From contig OZ018418.1 in the NCBI GenBank assembly GCA_963969595.1, positions 5,957,001 to 6,021,000 on the forward strand: a stretch of 64,000 nt of DNA, given 5' to 3'. Position numbers and translations under genes: made by a program. A model generated the notes under the pieces. That model was not told where the DNA came from. It worked only from the letters and a program-made list of their open reading frames with translations, and did no database searches. This stretch comes from Neckera pumila (lineage: Eukaryota; Streptophyta; Bryopsida; Hypnales; Neckeraceae). Below, piece by piece: positions 1-11,086 of the stretch. Position 1 is the first letter of the stretch, and the number at the start of each line of letters is the position of its first letter.

Positions 1-379
1 TAGATCTACAGACTTGCGACTTGCCTAGCCAAGACCCGGGTGCAGGTGCTCCCTAATAATCACTCGATGTCACTTGTAATGATTAGCTCGACTTGAGCTG
101 ATTTCTTGCCATAGGTTGTATATAATTGTAGTCATTTTGTATAGACTGCAATCATTTCATTTAAATAGAACTTCAAGTGGAATGAACCTTGGAATTTGAA
201 CATTTTGCAACTGTATTATATGTATTTTATATCTCATATTGTGAGGCTCTAATATTCAGATTTCTTACGGATCAATCATTGCACATTCTTGAGATGCAAC
301 CATTGCTAATATTGTAGATTGTGTATCCCCAATTATTGCTACAACTGTAAACATTGATCAACAACCTTCACCAATTCAT
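1..379. other. AT-rich spacer, no gene recognised
   Basis: No coding segment is supported here. An imperfect dyad at 82-103 (AGCTC...GAGCT core) belongs to the dispersed palindrome family seen again near 1.6-1.75, 54.5-55.3 and 61.5-64 kb. The rest is AT-rich and could be intron or intergenic sequence upstream of the pseudogene that follows. Confidence 0.4.
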
Positions 380-619
380 ATGGAAGAAGACCAACCTAAG
401 GCCACAGAGGATAATGTCGTGATGACCAAGCGTGGTTTTGTGCCCACCGTGACGATGTCACCCTATCTAGATGGTGTTGTGATCTTGGATGCTGATATGC
501 TTCATGCACAAAATCCAGAGACGGTCGTCGCCACTAAAATCACTACCATGGAGGCTATTGTGGCATCACAAGAAAAGATATTCACTCACTATTGTAATGG
601 TTTCAGTGTGCCAGTCTTT
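380..619 (+). pseudogene. possible upstream exon of the FCP1-like pseudogene
   Basis: This is an open stretch of about 80 codons in the same frame as the phosphatase-like segment downstream. It starts at an ATG and ends near a GTATGC that could be a 5' splice site at 620. The next candidate 3' splice site (a T-rich tract ending in CAG) is at 752-754. The encoded peptide is acidic at its start (MEEDQPKATED) and shows no domain I recognise. Linking it to the next exon rests only on shared frame, spacing and plausible splice signals. It could equally be a chance open frame. Confidence 0.25.
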
Positions 620-754
620 GTATGCGTATCCTTTTCTATTTTTTATTTTTTATTTGGTCTCGGCAAATGTGAGCGTCCCCATCATTTCCCGTGATGTTAC
701 AAATGTGCCAGTACAGGATAATAACTGGCTGGACATTTGTGCGTTGTTTAGCAG

Positions 755-1522
755 GAATCTGGTCCTCCATGTGATCTTGGAGGAACTTCGGTGGAAGTCA
801 ATCTTCCATTGAAGTCCAGGGTGGTGGATAAGTAGATCAACGTCGTCTTGGACCTCAATGGGATATTATGTGTCTGTAAAGATGTGAAGTTGAAGGGTTG
901 GTCCAAACAATTAGTTGATGCCGTTCAGCCACACTCCACTATCCATCCCGTTGTTGTGGGGCCGAAACTAGTCTTTGTTCGACTAAAGTGCTCTGACTTC
1001 CTCTGAGAGTTAGCTAAGATTGCTTCCATATGCGTATGGAGCTCCATGAAGAGGTCCACCACTAAAGAAGTAGCCTTGTATCACTTCGAAGGATTGGAAA
1101 AGCCGGTAGTGATTCTAGGATAGGACTCTTGTAAGACACTAAAATGCAGGGATAGGTCGGGGAAACCAAAAACTTACAGGGAGCCAAGCACAAATAAGGA
1201 ATTGTTCCTTAAGAATTTGGAGAACTTGTTCAATGGTTTCCGGGGTAGAATCAATGTGCAAAATACGATTGCCGTTGACGATAGTCCAAATAAGCACATT
1301 CTTAATAGGACGGAGAATGTCATTCTTCCAGAGCCGTGGTCAAACAAAGGAAACAGTCCGAAGGACACATATCTCTTAGATGTCCTCTTGCCCTGGTTTC
1401 TGGGCCTTCACAAAGCTTTAGAGGAGGGGCTCATCGCATTTTGGGGGAGTATTTTGCACAGGCTAGAATTGGTCGACGGATGCTCTGCAATGAATGGAAC
1501 CATCGGGAGTATAATAAGCTGA
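755..1522 (+). pseudogene. FCP1/NIF-like (HAD superfamily) phosphatase pseudogene
   Basis: Frame 2 reads through as one degraded protein of about 255 codons that resembles the FCP1/NLI-interacting-factor phosphatase fold. These enzymes dephosphorylate proteins such as the RNA polymerase II C-terminal domain. Motif I appears as V-V-L-D-L-N-G-I-L at about 842-868, with the usual D-x-D changed to D-L-N. A W-S-S segment lies near 1037, and motif IV is clear as V-D-D-S-P-N-K at 1274-1294, followed by a typical E-P-W segment. In-frame stops at 833 (TAG), 1004 (TGA) and 1121 (TAG) disable it. A likely 3' splice site precedes it at 754. The D-L-N-G variant suggests a divergent FCP1-like member, possibly captured by a mobile element. 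The family call is from motif order only. Confidence 0.55.
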
Positions 1523-2818
1523 TGGAGGTAGTTCGGGCGTCACCAAATATTTGTTAGGAAGAATGGACTTGATAAATATTTAGGGTGTTTGTGCTAACTC
1601 TGCTGTACACTTCAGTCTGAGTCGACCTAATGGAACATTCTAGAACTGAACTTTAAATTGTGAGGTAATTCAGCATATGGGAAAATATTCTGCATTATAT
1701 GTTTTTTAATGATGAATTATGTGTCTACATTTAGCTCGGGTCGAACAAATATTGTTTTCTGTTCTTGCCTTTGTTATTGTTGTAATATGGTTGGATGGGA
1801 TTGTAGAATCTTTGTTCTGTAAATGTATTTTAAATGAGTCTTGTTTTTAGAATTTGGAAACCTCAACTTCACATGATCATGGTGGCCACTTCCCATGCTC
1901 TGCTTTGGTGGATTCTATATTGGATTAAGGGCAATACAAAATCTTGAGTAGAGGAAACTTCCTTTGCTTAGCGGTGACAGCGAACTCAACTATGGACTTT
2001 TCTTCTAATCCCTTGGAAGATGGAGTGGTTGACAGCCTACCAAGTGGATTTTTGCGTCCGCCAACCTCAACCTCCCGTTCTCCTCCGAGAATGCAAGGTC
2101 CCCTTGCTTCGAGACTATTGCCGGTTGTCTCGGAGAAGGCAATGTAGATAAAACTTTATGAAGACGAAGCAGATCCATTAGCTGCGGTCGAGAAGATGTC
2201 CACAATTCCAATTGAACATCAAGCCGTGCACGGTGGGGGTACTCATCTTCGGAGAGTGCTCCCACGTCAAAGTATCTTGTCTGGAGGTTTTTGGACGTTC
2301 AAGCCACCTCATAGAGTACATCCAAGTGCCTGTGTTCCTCTAGTGCATGATATATGGGACAAGAAGTTCTTTGAATTGCAGAGGCTCCAGATCAGACGTG
2401 AGTACAAGGGACTACTACTAGATATAGTCGGAGGCCAGAGATTTTGAAAGCAATAGAAATATGAAAGAGTAAATCACACTTGTAGAGTCTGTTTATATTG
2501 TAGATTGAGTGTCTATAGGGACGTACATGACTGAATTGTATAGATATTATATAGGACTCAATGGTAGAGTGTGTCACACTCACGGCACTTATATGCATTA
2601 CTTTGATAAAATGAAAATTATTTGGCAATTTCATATTGATGAACCTAGAGTTATTATAAATAGATGGCATTTTCATGCTGAATGTTGGTGCCATATTCTT
2701 GTTTTAGATATTTATTTACTATTCCTGGTATTCTTCTCTTCAATTATATTGTTTTTTGATCGAGTTTTTGATTTTTTTTAATTTGTTTGTCCTCTAAAAT
2801 TTAGCCTTCTTAGCTCCC
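1523..2818. other. spacer with two palindromic motifs, no gene recognised
   Basis: Several short open frames overlap here on both strands without recognisable domains. Two members of the dispersed GTCGA dyad family occur at 1611-1630 and 1729-1750. The T-rich end (2690-2790) could be the intron tail preceding the transposase-like segment at 2819. Confidence 0.35.
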
Positions 2819-3511
2819 ATTTCACTGGAAAACTCTCATTTTATTGAATATAATGTTTACTCTGGAAAGCTTAATGAAGATCATCTGAGAGGATTGATGG
2901 ACAAAGCAATGACAAAGAGAAGGGGAGAATTGATATCCTTCATCAGGAATGGTGGAGACCGCCCTAAGAACATGAACAGATTGATATGGGAACGTCTTGA
3001 GAAACTGGCAAGCAGTAAGTAGAGGGAGGACAAGTCCAAACAAGGACATTATGCTAATTCTTGTCGGAGAACGCTTGGTAGAACTGGAGCAAGAGGAGAG
3101 AATTGTGTCAGAGAAAGGTTACGGTCATTTTTACAGAGGTCACCTCATCCTTACGAAGTAGAAGAAGAAATGGAACGAGAGAAAGGTTTTAGAAGACGGA
3201 AGAGGAAGAAAATGACACTGTCAACTGAAAAGGTGGACTGAAGGGAGGAATTGACATTATATGACAAAGGCCGTGGTTCTCAGTCAGTTGACAAATGTGC
3301 AGATCGACTGTCCAATGATACGGAGGACGATCGAGAAGACAGGCAACAACCAGAAGATATTCATGAGGTTGTTGCTTGCATGACTTCTGATCTTGTTTTT
3401 TTTGCATTTCCATTTTCTAAGGGATTGTTGGCTATTTCAGTAAAAACTAGGGGCGCACTGGTTCACATATCCCTAAACCAAGAAGTAGTGGTTCCTGGTA
3501 GAGAACCCTAA
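2819..3511 (+). pseudogene. plant transposase C-terminal fragment (En/Spm-like), degraded
   Basis: One frame (frame 2) stays coding-like for about 230 codons, interrupted by TAG at 3020 and TGA at 3239. The peptide has a basic stretch (A-M-T-K-R-R-G-E-L), a W-E-R-L-E-K segment, K-S-K-Q-G-H-Y-A-N followed by R-R-T-L-G-R-T-G-A-R-G-E, then an E-rich/K-rich tail (E-E-E-M-E-R-E-K-G-F-R-R-R-K-R-K-K). This order of tryptophan, K-S-x-x-x-x-x-x-N-x-x-R and glycine-containing motifs recalls the C-terminal part of plant Ptta/En/Spm transposases (Transposase_24). That match is from memory and uncertain. The catalytic DDE region is not visible nearby. An alternative is an unrelated lineage-specific repeat protein. 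Confidence 0.4.
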
Positions 3512-3915
3512 ACTATTGAATTGGGCAAGGAATGTTGACAATGATGTTGGTTAAATGTATGAGTTCTTTAATCAGGAATGCACCAGTCTATCGATGCGTC
3601 AGTTGGGTAACAATAGGTTTTAAGTCATTTGAGGCCCTTTCCAGTCGTTCATGCTATGTGAAAATTTTGTGAAGTACAATAGGAACTGATTTGTAAAAGC
3701 CATAAGCGTCGGGATGCGTTGAAGAAGGTGAAGGTAATCTTGTATGAATGGAAAGAAGGACTATTGATCGTGTCATTATGATTTTCATGAGATTCAAGGC
3801 ACAGAGAAGAGTGGAGGATGATGATGCCAGGGATGACAGTATTAGGTGTGACTAATTGTGAGTTCATGATTCCGGAAGTGAAGACTGCTTAGCAGTAAGC
3901 TAAAGACTGTGTATG
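3512..3915. other. spacer upstream of solo LTR
   Basis: No coding signal is supported. The stretch continues the flank into which the solo LTR at 3921 inserted. Confidence 0.35.
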
Positions 3916-3920
3916 TTATA
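3916..3920. repeat. target site duplication (TTATA), left copy
   Basis: TTATA directly precedes the TGTCGCA end of the LTR and is repeated exactly at 7237-7241 after the TGCGACA end. A 5-bp duplication is typical of LTR retrotransposon integration. Confidence 0.9.
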
Positions 3921-4164
3921 TGTCGCAACCAGAATTTTTGGTTTTCCTCTGATTGTCTAAATAATGGAGCGGAAACAGGTAATTAGGATCCGTATCCGGT
4001 TAGAGGGGCAGAAGGAAACTAGAGATAGGCAACGCTAATCCAGTAAGGAGAAAACTGTATCTGATCCGGTCAGAATCTTAGTATTCAGGAGCGGAATCAC
4101 ATCCGGATCTCACCTCAGATCGGATTAGGGTTGGATCGGATCGATAGAGGACCGGACCGGAAAA

Positions 4165-4203
4165 GGTCATGATGACCTGCCAGGGGTCCTGGGACTATAT
4201 AAA
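4165..4203 (+). promoter_or_regulatory. first LTR promoter: GGTCA dyad plus TATA box
   Basis: TATATAAA lies at 4196-4203. An inverted repeat GGTCATGATGACC lies at 4165-4177, about 20 bp upstream of it. Both are kept in copy 2 (GGTCACGATGACC and TATATAAA at 48804-48811). The position, about 275 bp before the ATG at 4477, fits a promoter for the gene inside the LTR. Confidence 0.6.
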
Positions 4204-4476
4204 GGCTGGTCGTCCTCATTTTCACTCCTTTACTTCCCTCGAGCTTTGGAGCTGACCTCGAGCGCTTTTACGCCTCCGTCTGCGTCAGAGCCGTTGTATG
4301 TGTGTGTGCTTCCGACTGGGCATGTCTGAGAGTATAGGAAGGGTAAAGAACGTGTGGGTTGCAGGTATTGTGGTACTTTGTGGTTGAGATTGGACGAGAG
4401 GAAGTGAGGAACGGGACGTGCGGCTAGGAGAGAGTGAGGTAGCGATCGGTAAGGGTCCAGCGGTCATTTAGTGTTC

Positions 4477-6130
4477 ATGCCTTAGCTGCGTAAAACCAGA
4501 CCGGGCGCGCCCAGTTCCTCCTCCGACGTCAAACTCCGGAAGGTAGTTCCGGTCATTCCTATGGAGGAACCTGCCCGATCCGAGCTCATGGAGGATCTCA
4601 ACGCCATGGGGTGCCTCGTCTTGATGGTTAAACCCTGGGGGTTTCGGGAGGAGCAGATGGTGAGAGAGATTAGGTGTAAGGCGTCGAACGAGTTTGACAA
4701 CACTCTCCGGGGCCGCCCGGCCGAATGGAAAGAAGAGCAGTGGAGGGAAGTTTACAACTTTCGGATGGGAGGTTCCGGTATGGCTAGACGGAAGGACGAG
4801 TTCATCCATGACAAGTTTCATGGAGAACCGAGCAACAAGGACGGGTACGCGGTCGCGGACTATAAGAGTGACCGGCACCGAAACCTCCTCTAGTTCCTGG
4901 TTCTGATCGTCCACCCGGAGAAGCCGACAAGGGTGACGATGACCATCGGCAACACAATTTTTGGTTCCCTGAGCGGGGAACGAAAGGTGAACTGAGCTCG
5001 GATCTTTTCCGATCTGGTGTCCCAGCTGGTGACGAGGATCGGAAAGAGTAAGGCCACTCCTTTGAGTCCCTATCTCTTCCACCTCTACCAACGCAACCAA
5101 CTCCTCACTCATACGGAGGAGAAGACAATGAGCATTTAGGAGTCTATTATGAAGTACGGAGAATTGGATTCGGATGATGAGATGGAAGAGCAAACCGAGT
5201 CCGAACCCGAGACAAAAGAGGAAGAAGAGGAGGAGCCGTCCCAGCCGAAGAAGTGGATGAAGACGACGCCTCCTTGCAAGAGAGGAACCCCTCCAACCGC
5301 CCGATCCACACTAGAACAGGGACCGGAGGTAGAGATGCCGGATCTCGAGGATCCGGCCGACCCGTTCAACCAGTTGACGGTAACCCTGTGTGGGATACGA
5401 GCAGACTGGGAGGTCAAGACGAGAGCTCTCACCCGTATCGGAGAAATGGTGGGTGCACCGGCCAATAGCGATTTGCCGGGTAAGGTGAGCCAATACCTAG
5501 CCGATCCGGATGAGAACCGGAGGCAGGAGGCAGAGATCCGTCGACTTCAGGAGGAAGTCGACACCCTAAGGGCTGATATGGTAACCCTCAGGGAAGACAA
5601 GGCTGCAGTCCGGGAGATGGCGGAGGCAGCCCGAAAAGTGGCTGAGTCGGGTGAAGGACACTCTCGAAGAGTCCGGATCCACCACAGTCAAGGCGGCACT
5701 ATTTGACAAAGGGGTGCATGAGGAGAAGAAGGTATATGGTTCCCGGATAGTTCGGATCTTGACCGACTTCACCGATCGGGTGGAAACGTCCTTAGTGGCA
5801 GCAAGAGAGGCAGCCAACCGGATGGATGTCAGCAGTCGAAAGCTGAACAGATCCATGTGCTCCCGGGAGATCCACCTCTCCGATATTTTGCTACCGGATT
5901 CGTTTGCAGCCGGAGGATCGAATCCAAGGGAGCACAAGGATCAGACACCCGAGTCAAGGAAGAGTAACCAGAGACCTGGGCCTGGGCAACCGATTCATCT
6001 AGATTCATCGCCGAGGTCAGATCTTCCGGATCCAGCTGCCGGGGAGCAGAGCCGGAACCTTGCCGACGTCTTCAACCAACTGCCGGAGGAACCTAGAAGT
6101 CCTACGGTGGGTGGGGGAGTTGGAGAGTAG
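4477..6130 (+). pseudogene. gene inside the LTR: acidic/coiled-coil protein of unknown function (copy 1)
   Basis: A protein of about 550 codons can be followed from the ATG at 4477 to the stop near 6128. Its parts are an N-terminal domain with W-G-F-R-E-E, F-D-N-T-L-R-G, W-R-E-V-Y-N-F and F-I-H-D-K-F (about 4520-4890), a segment ending L-S-P-Y-L-F-H-L-Y (about 5080), a glutamate-rich linker (5149-5260), a segment D-L-E-D-P-x-D-P-F-N-Q-L, a coiled coil (about 5515-5640), and a conserved C-terminal block (about 5650-5900). Stops occur at 4483, 4891, 4993 and 5137, and a +1 shift near 5648 moves the frame from 1 to 2. There is no zinc knuckle, protease or polymerase. A gag-like structural role is possible, but nothing proves it. 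Homologous frames exist at 49085-50650 and 11087-12296, showing a real protein family. Confidence 0.65.
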
Positions 6131-6265
6131 GTAGATAGTTAGGAGTGTACAGTTTTCTAAAATAGTTAGGACCGGATCGGATGTTGATCCGATCTGGCCG
6201 GTTAGGATCGAACCCGGATGTCCAGCGCGGATTTCCGGGGGCCTTTTTGCTTTGTAATCAAGTTG

Positions 6266-6273
6266 TATATAAG
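6266..6273 (+). promoter_or_regulatory. second LTR TATA box
   Basis: TATATAAG follows a T-rich, GC-containing stretch and is conserved in copy 2 (TATATAAA at 50780-50787), with the same downstream CCCTGCTTGGGAG context. It lies after the coding region and about 970 bp before the LTR end, so it is a good candidate for the promoter that would start the retrotransposon transcript (U3/R junction). Confidence 0.55.
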
Positions 6274-7236
6274 TCAGCCCCTGCTTGGGAGTTGAGACTC
6301 TTTTCACCTCATTTTTGTGTACGTCTTCTCTTGGCCTCTTGTTGCATGTCTCTCCCATGTGTGGCAGGGTTGTATGGTGAGGAGTTAGGAAGGCGCATGC
6401 TAGTGCGGGTGTGATTTCTCCCTTTGGCGTCCTTGTTTTGATCTTATGTGCAAGTGAGCGGGTTGCGAAAGTATTGGGAGTGGATTCCAGTTCCTCAGCA
6501 GCTCTAAGGTTTAGGATTCCGGGCGAGACAGCCGTTGTTAGGCTAGGCGGATAGGGAGGGATTCCTTAGTCATGCTAGAACTCCTGGGTGGGAAATCCGG
6601 TTGAGTGTCCGATCTCCTGAGAGATCTCACTGCCTTAGTGGGCAAACGGAAGGACTTTAGTTGATGTTGGAATGAACAGGTTTACTTGCAGCCGCCTGGC
6701 TTCGTACAGACGGAACGTGGTGCTAAGGTCGTTGTAGTATGGGAGGATCGTACGGGGGGTCCTTGTGTGACCGGTGATCCGGAGAGTTCTCAGGATTGCT
6801 GTGAAGGATCACACCGGATCCGGGTTAGTGTAGGAAATTGGAGAAGGAAGAAGTGGGTCTTCAGCCACTATAATTCACAGAAGGAGCGGCGGGCCTGCCA
6901 CTCTCAAAATCAAGGGGCGAACCCTCTGATGGTGAAACAGAGGTAAAACTAAACCGGATGGTAGTAAGAGCGGATGTGAGCTAATCAAACCGGAGCGGAA
7001 AGTGGACCGGATCGGAGAAAGAGAAGAGGGTCTGATTGTAGTTCTTGGTGTTGTTGTGTTTCTGGTTGTTGTGTTAAGACCGGAAGAGGAAATATAGGTA
7101 CTGACTTAGCTTAGAGACCAAATAAGGCTATCTACTTCACAGAATCTTGCAGGCTTGATCTTTAGAGTCACTTTGTTATACTTTAAAGTGATTTTTGGTA
7201 GTATAACTGGGAATTTGCTTGCCCTGTGCTGCGACA

Positions 7237-7241
7237 TTATA
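7237..7241. repeat. target site duplication (TTATA), right copy
   Basis: Exact repeat of the TTATA at 3916-3920 on the other side of the solo LTR. Confidence 0.9.
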
Positions 7242-10200
7242 TAGAGCAGGCAATGATTTTGGGGAAGGAGGTGCACTGTCGGCATTGTAGGAATGCAAGT
7301 GAAAGTGGAAGTTCATGGCAGCCTTCCTTGGATACGTTGACGATGGTTTGGAAGAAGGATTGTGAAATGTCTTGTAGTCCATCTAACTATAGAATTGAAA
7401 TGTTTGTGCATTGTGAAGAAGATCGGAAGAGGCAGGGATTATGGTGTACAAGAGAGGGACATGAGTACAAGAAAGCACGCAATTGCACAAAGCAAGTGTT
7501 TTGCTGAAGAGGCAGACAGCATTTCCAAAGATGACTTCATTGACTCTTTGAAAGCTAAAATTCAAAAACTAAAGGCAGAGAAGGTTGAGACGTCCACATC
7601 ACACACTTTCATCCAATTGCAATCTAGAATTTCAATATCGTACAACACCAAAGAAGGGAAGAAGGTAAGCACCCAACCAAGTTTAGCAGAAAGTTTGATA
7701 TTAGCTAATGGCGTTTGAAAATCACAGTAAGTGGAGGTCAGTGATCAATATTCAATTGTACCTTGTGGGAGTTTTGTTTGCCACATAGGTTGACATGCAA
7801 TACTGTTTTGGCATTGCAGCATGCTGACCTCGGTAATTGAAGTCATGCCGAAGGTGCAACTATGGAAGTAGAAAGGCTTGGTTGCGGAAGAGTTTGGCTG
7901 TGTTGGTGGGAATGAATTGTCGAAGTGCCAGTACATGAGGGACATGGCACTACTGAGGATGAGCGACCGGAAAGCAATAGAGTTTGTCTTTTGTAGAGAT
8001 GTTGTGATATAGTAGAGGGACAATGATCTTTGTAGCTAATGAGGACGTATACAAAGTTCAAATACTTGTAGTTGCTTTGCTTGAAGGTGAGGTGGAATAG
8101 GGAAGTGGTATTGTGGAAAAATAGATTTACAAATAAGCAACGTAGTGACTTATATTTCATTTTTTCAATTGTAAGTATTGAATTTTTCAATTGTAAGTAT
8201 TTGTGTGTGTGATGATTCCATGCTTTTGGAAGGCCATGTAACATAAAGCTAAAATATAGAATTATTCATAAAAATTGTGACACAGTGAAATGACTTCTAT
8301 GTGTTTTAGAAAACTATAGTTACAATGCATGTGTTGCTGACTGTGGGCACTGCTGTCGATAGTAGTCATTTTGCAAGAATGCAAGGAAGTGCACGGATTG
8401 GATATATAAATGACAACCACTAAATGAATGTCTGAAGTGAACGACATGAGGGAGCATCTTAGGGTTTTTGTTGAGCTTGTTCTTTGTATTTTGAGCGTGC
8501 GATTGGATGTGGACAGTGTGTTCGAAGATGACAATCGCCTCAAGTGTTTGTTTTGCCTAGAACTTACATTTCCTTCTTATTGGTTTCAAAACTAGAATAT
8601 TGAAACTTCGTATAACTAGCTACAACAATGGACTCAGGCAAGCAGTAGTTTCGGACAGTTTGACAAATGTTTAGGTATGTTTCTTTGCTTGAGAGCACAT
8701 TGTTTGTCCTTGACATGGGGAAGGTTGGATTGTCTAGTTCGGATTCTCTTCTGCAAACTCCAAGTAAATTTTGATGTGAAGGTTTGTAGAATGTTTGTAC
8801 TATTTGGATTTCAGAAATTGCAAAGTCTTTTAGCCCCTAAATACATTAGACCTAACTTGGTGACTATGTGTTTCTTCTGTTGTACACCAGTGATCATATA
8901 AGCGGGGAAGAAGTTGCCATTCAAGCAGTTGTGCACAAGTACGGAGACATGCTGATTGATGTGATGTTTGTCATAGATAGGAGGAAGAGGCAAGACGACG
9001 GCCATGGCCAGCAATTTAGGTACAAATCAACAGTTTGAAACAAAAATGTGCATTTGAGAGAGTTGTGTTGACTGGTCATTGGGTCAGTCAAGAAATAAGA
9101 TGAGCTCTCATTCAGCAATGCTGGCCTCGGAGCCTTGTTTTATCATCCAAAGCTTTGTACATGAAGATACAAACATTGAAGAGAGTGCTTGCAAGCGTAT
9201 GGCAGGTGCTACTAAACGGTCTATGATCATCAAATAATAAAATATCATTGTTTCCATGAAATTGCTTTGTTTTATGTTGTTCACGAAGTCCATCATTTGT
9301 CTGCGGAAGCAGGGAAGTGTTGACCTTGAAGTTGGACATAAAGAAGATGAAGGATTGAACATTCAAAAGATGGCGAAATTGAAGGGGTGCTAAGTAATTT
9401 AGACTTGGACTGCGAAGACATTGTGTACCGGAAGTACTCAAAAGAACTCAAGCGTCTTCGCCATTAATACTATGCGGTAGACATTCTCCCCTCACTGCTA
9501 TAGTCACCAAAGTGTGCTGCTCTGTCAAACAGTTACTGGATTTGCAACTGCTCACGGAAGTCGTCCTCCAAATTACGTGTAGTATGGTAGCTGTCTATTG
9601 TATGTTAGCTTTGTTTATGTATTAGATTGATATTGTTGTAACTAAGTCCTTTGGGGGTTTGGCCTTTTTTTTAATTGATTAGTAGGCAGATCATGCATTA
9701 CGTAGGTCTTGAATGATGCAATTACAAGAGCTAAAACCGCTCTTCATATAATTTTGAAGTACTCGTGCATGCTTTCAATGAATTCACATGAAATTTTTTT
9801 GCCTGTAGTAGCATCTGTGAAAATTGCAAAGTACTGGGACGCATGTTGTAAATGTAATGGTGAGAATCTGTTGTCCATCTTCAATGGGATTGTCTTTCTT
9901 GAAGGTTGTATGAATCTGAAAATGGAAAGAGGGAAGATCTTAGCTTCCTGCATACATGAACAATGCAGATGCCTTCAAAAATTTCGAAGTTTTGTCCAGG
10001 AGTAGCATGAAATTCATAGCAGACAAAGCCGACCGTCAAGAAACGGGGATACAGAATGACAATTTTCTCAGCAAGCAAGTACTATGGTAATCATAGAGAT
10101 TCAAGAGATTTAGGAATTATACATGTCACCACATACCGTGCTAGAATTGTAAAATGAGAGCGAATCAAAAGCTATAACAACAGGCCACATGTCACATTCT

Positions 10201-10639
10201 CTATGCTTAATTGCCATGCATGGAGATCATGACGTCAACTATTTTTTGATAAATTCAACAGAACCGAAACAACAAATTCCTGTTCCCTACTGCCTTGGAA
10301 TAACGTGACCAAAACAATACAACAAAACAACAGTTTTCTGTGAAATTTCTACTAAATTCAAGTCCAATTTTTCTAGTAGTGATTAGAGGTCATCATGCAA
10401 CAATGTCCACTTTCCGCAAGTTGAGTCCAACCAAGCAACTCTTAGTGCCCGCCAAAACCCGCTTTGCTTGTAACATCCTAATGATGCAACGATTGGTTTT
10501 GTGGAAGTACAAAAATTCCAAATAGATAGGAAACGGATTAGAAATAGGTTAGGGTGGTCTAATATTATTGAATTTTGTTGTTAGTACATGGGAATCTAGG
10601 CCAACTATAAACAAATTGGGATTAGTTAGAATTTGGATT
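7242..10639. other. unassigned region with short open frames
   Basis: I recognise no family here. An open frame at 7226-7507 (93 codons, crossing the LTR end) includes a C-R-H-C motif. An overlapping frame at 7362-7718 has a short charged helix (about 7540-7590). A plus-strand peptide near 8890-9040 (E-E-V-A-I-Q-A-V-V-H-K-Y-G-D-M-L) looks coding-like but ends in stops. Much of the rest is AT-rich and could be intron of old elements. Because the LTR inserted between 3.9 and 7.2 kb, this region and 2.8-3.9 kb may once have been one element. Confidence 0.3.
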
Positions 10640-11086
10640 GCTAAAACTGTTAAAACAAGATAAAGTTATCCGGTGAAGGACAAAATCTGGAAGACGGAAG
10701 TTCGGATCTAGGAGACCTACAACCTAGACTTTCGGCCTAGGAAACCTAGGGCATCGTTATGAGAATGGTTGCATACCCATTCCCCTCAAGAATTGTCGGC
10801 CAATTGTTGGGTACTTAAGGATTCTCTCACCTCATTCTTTTCTCTCTTTCCTTGCAGACTTCTTGCGTGTGCTTAGTGAGTGAAAAGTGTAGTGAATTAG
10901 GACTGTGTTACGGAGAAAATGCTGAGGTCAATGCTGATTGCATTGGATTAGTTGAGTCGGTGAGCCATAGCAAGACCAATCCGGATGCTCTGGCCAGCCA
11001 TCCCTTCCAACCTGGACGCACGGAAACTATTAGAAGCGGACCTGAAGGTGATCAGGTGCATCGGATTGCTACAGCGGCTTTGAAGG

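Larger units (their letters stand above)
3921..7236 (+). mobile_element. solo LTR, 3.3 kb, gene-bearing family (copy 1)
   Basis: The element begins TGTCGCAACC and ends GTGCTGCGACA. The ends form a 7-bp perfect inverted repeat (TGTCGCA/TGCGACA) inside TG...CA, flanked by an exact TTATA duplication. No second LTR, primer-binding site, reverse transcriptase or integrase is present, so it is best read as a solo LTR left by recombination. A colinear copy lies at 48532-51751. Inside are two TATA boxes (4196 and 6266) with a degraded protein-coding frame between them. At more than 3 kb it is long for an LTR. The alternative, a non-autonomous element with very short inverted termini, is less likely given the TG/CA ends and the 5-bp duplication. 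Confidence 0.85.

Noticed and set aside
4468..5193. 241-codon minus-strand open frame in the LTR
   Set aside because: It is the antisense shadow of the plus-strand protein, which is supported by homologues in two other places.
3921..7236. Cut-and-paste DNA transposon with 7-bp terminal inverted repeats
   Set aside because: TG...CA ends, 5-bp duplication, internal TATA boxes and length fit an LTR better; no transposase is present.
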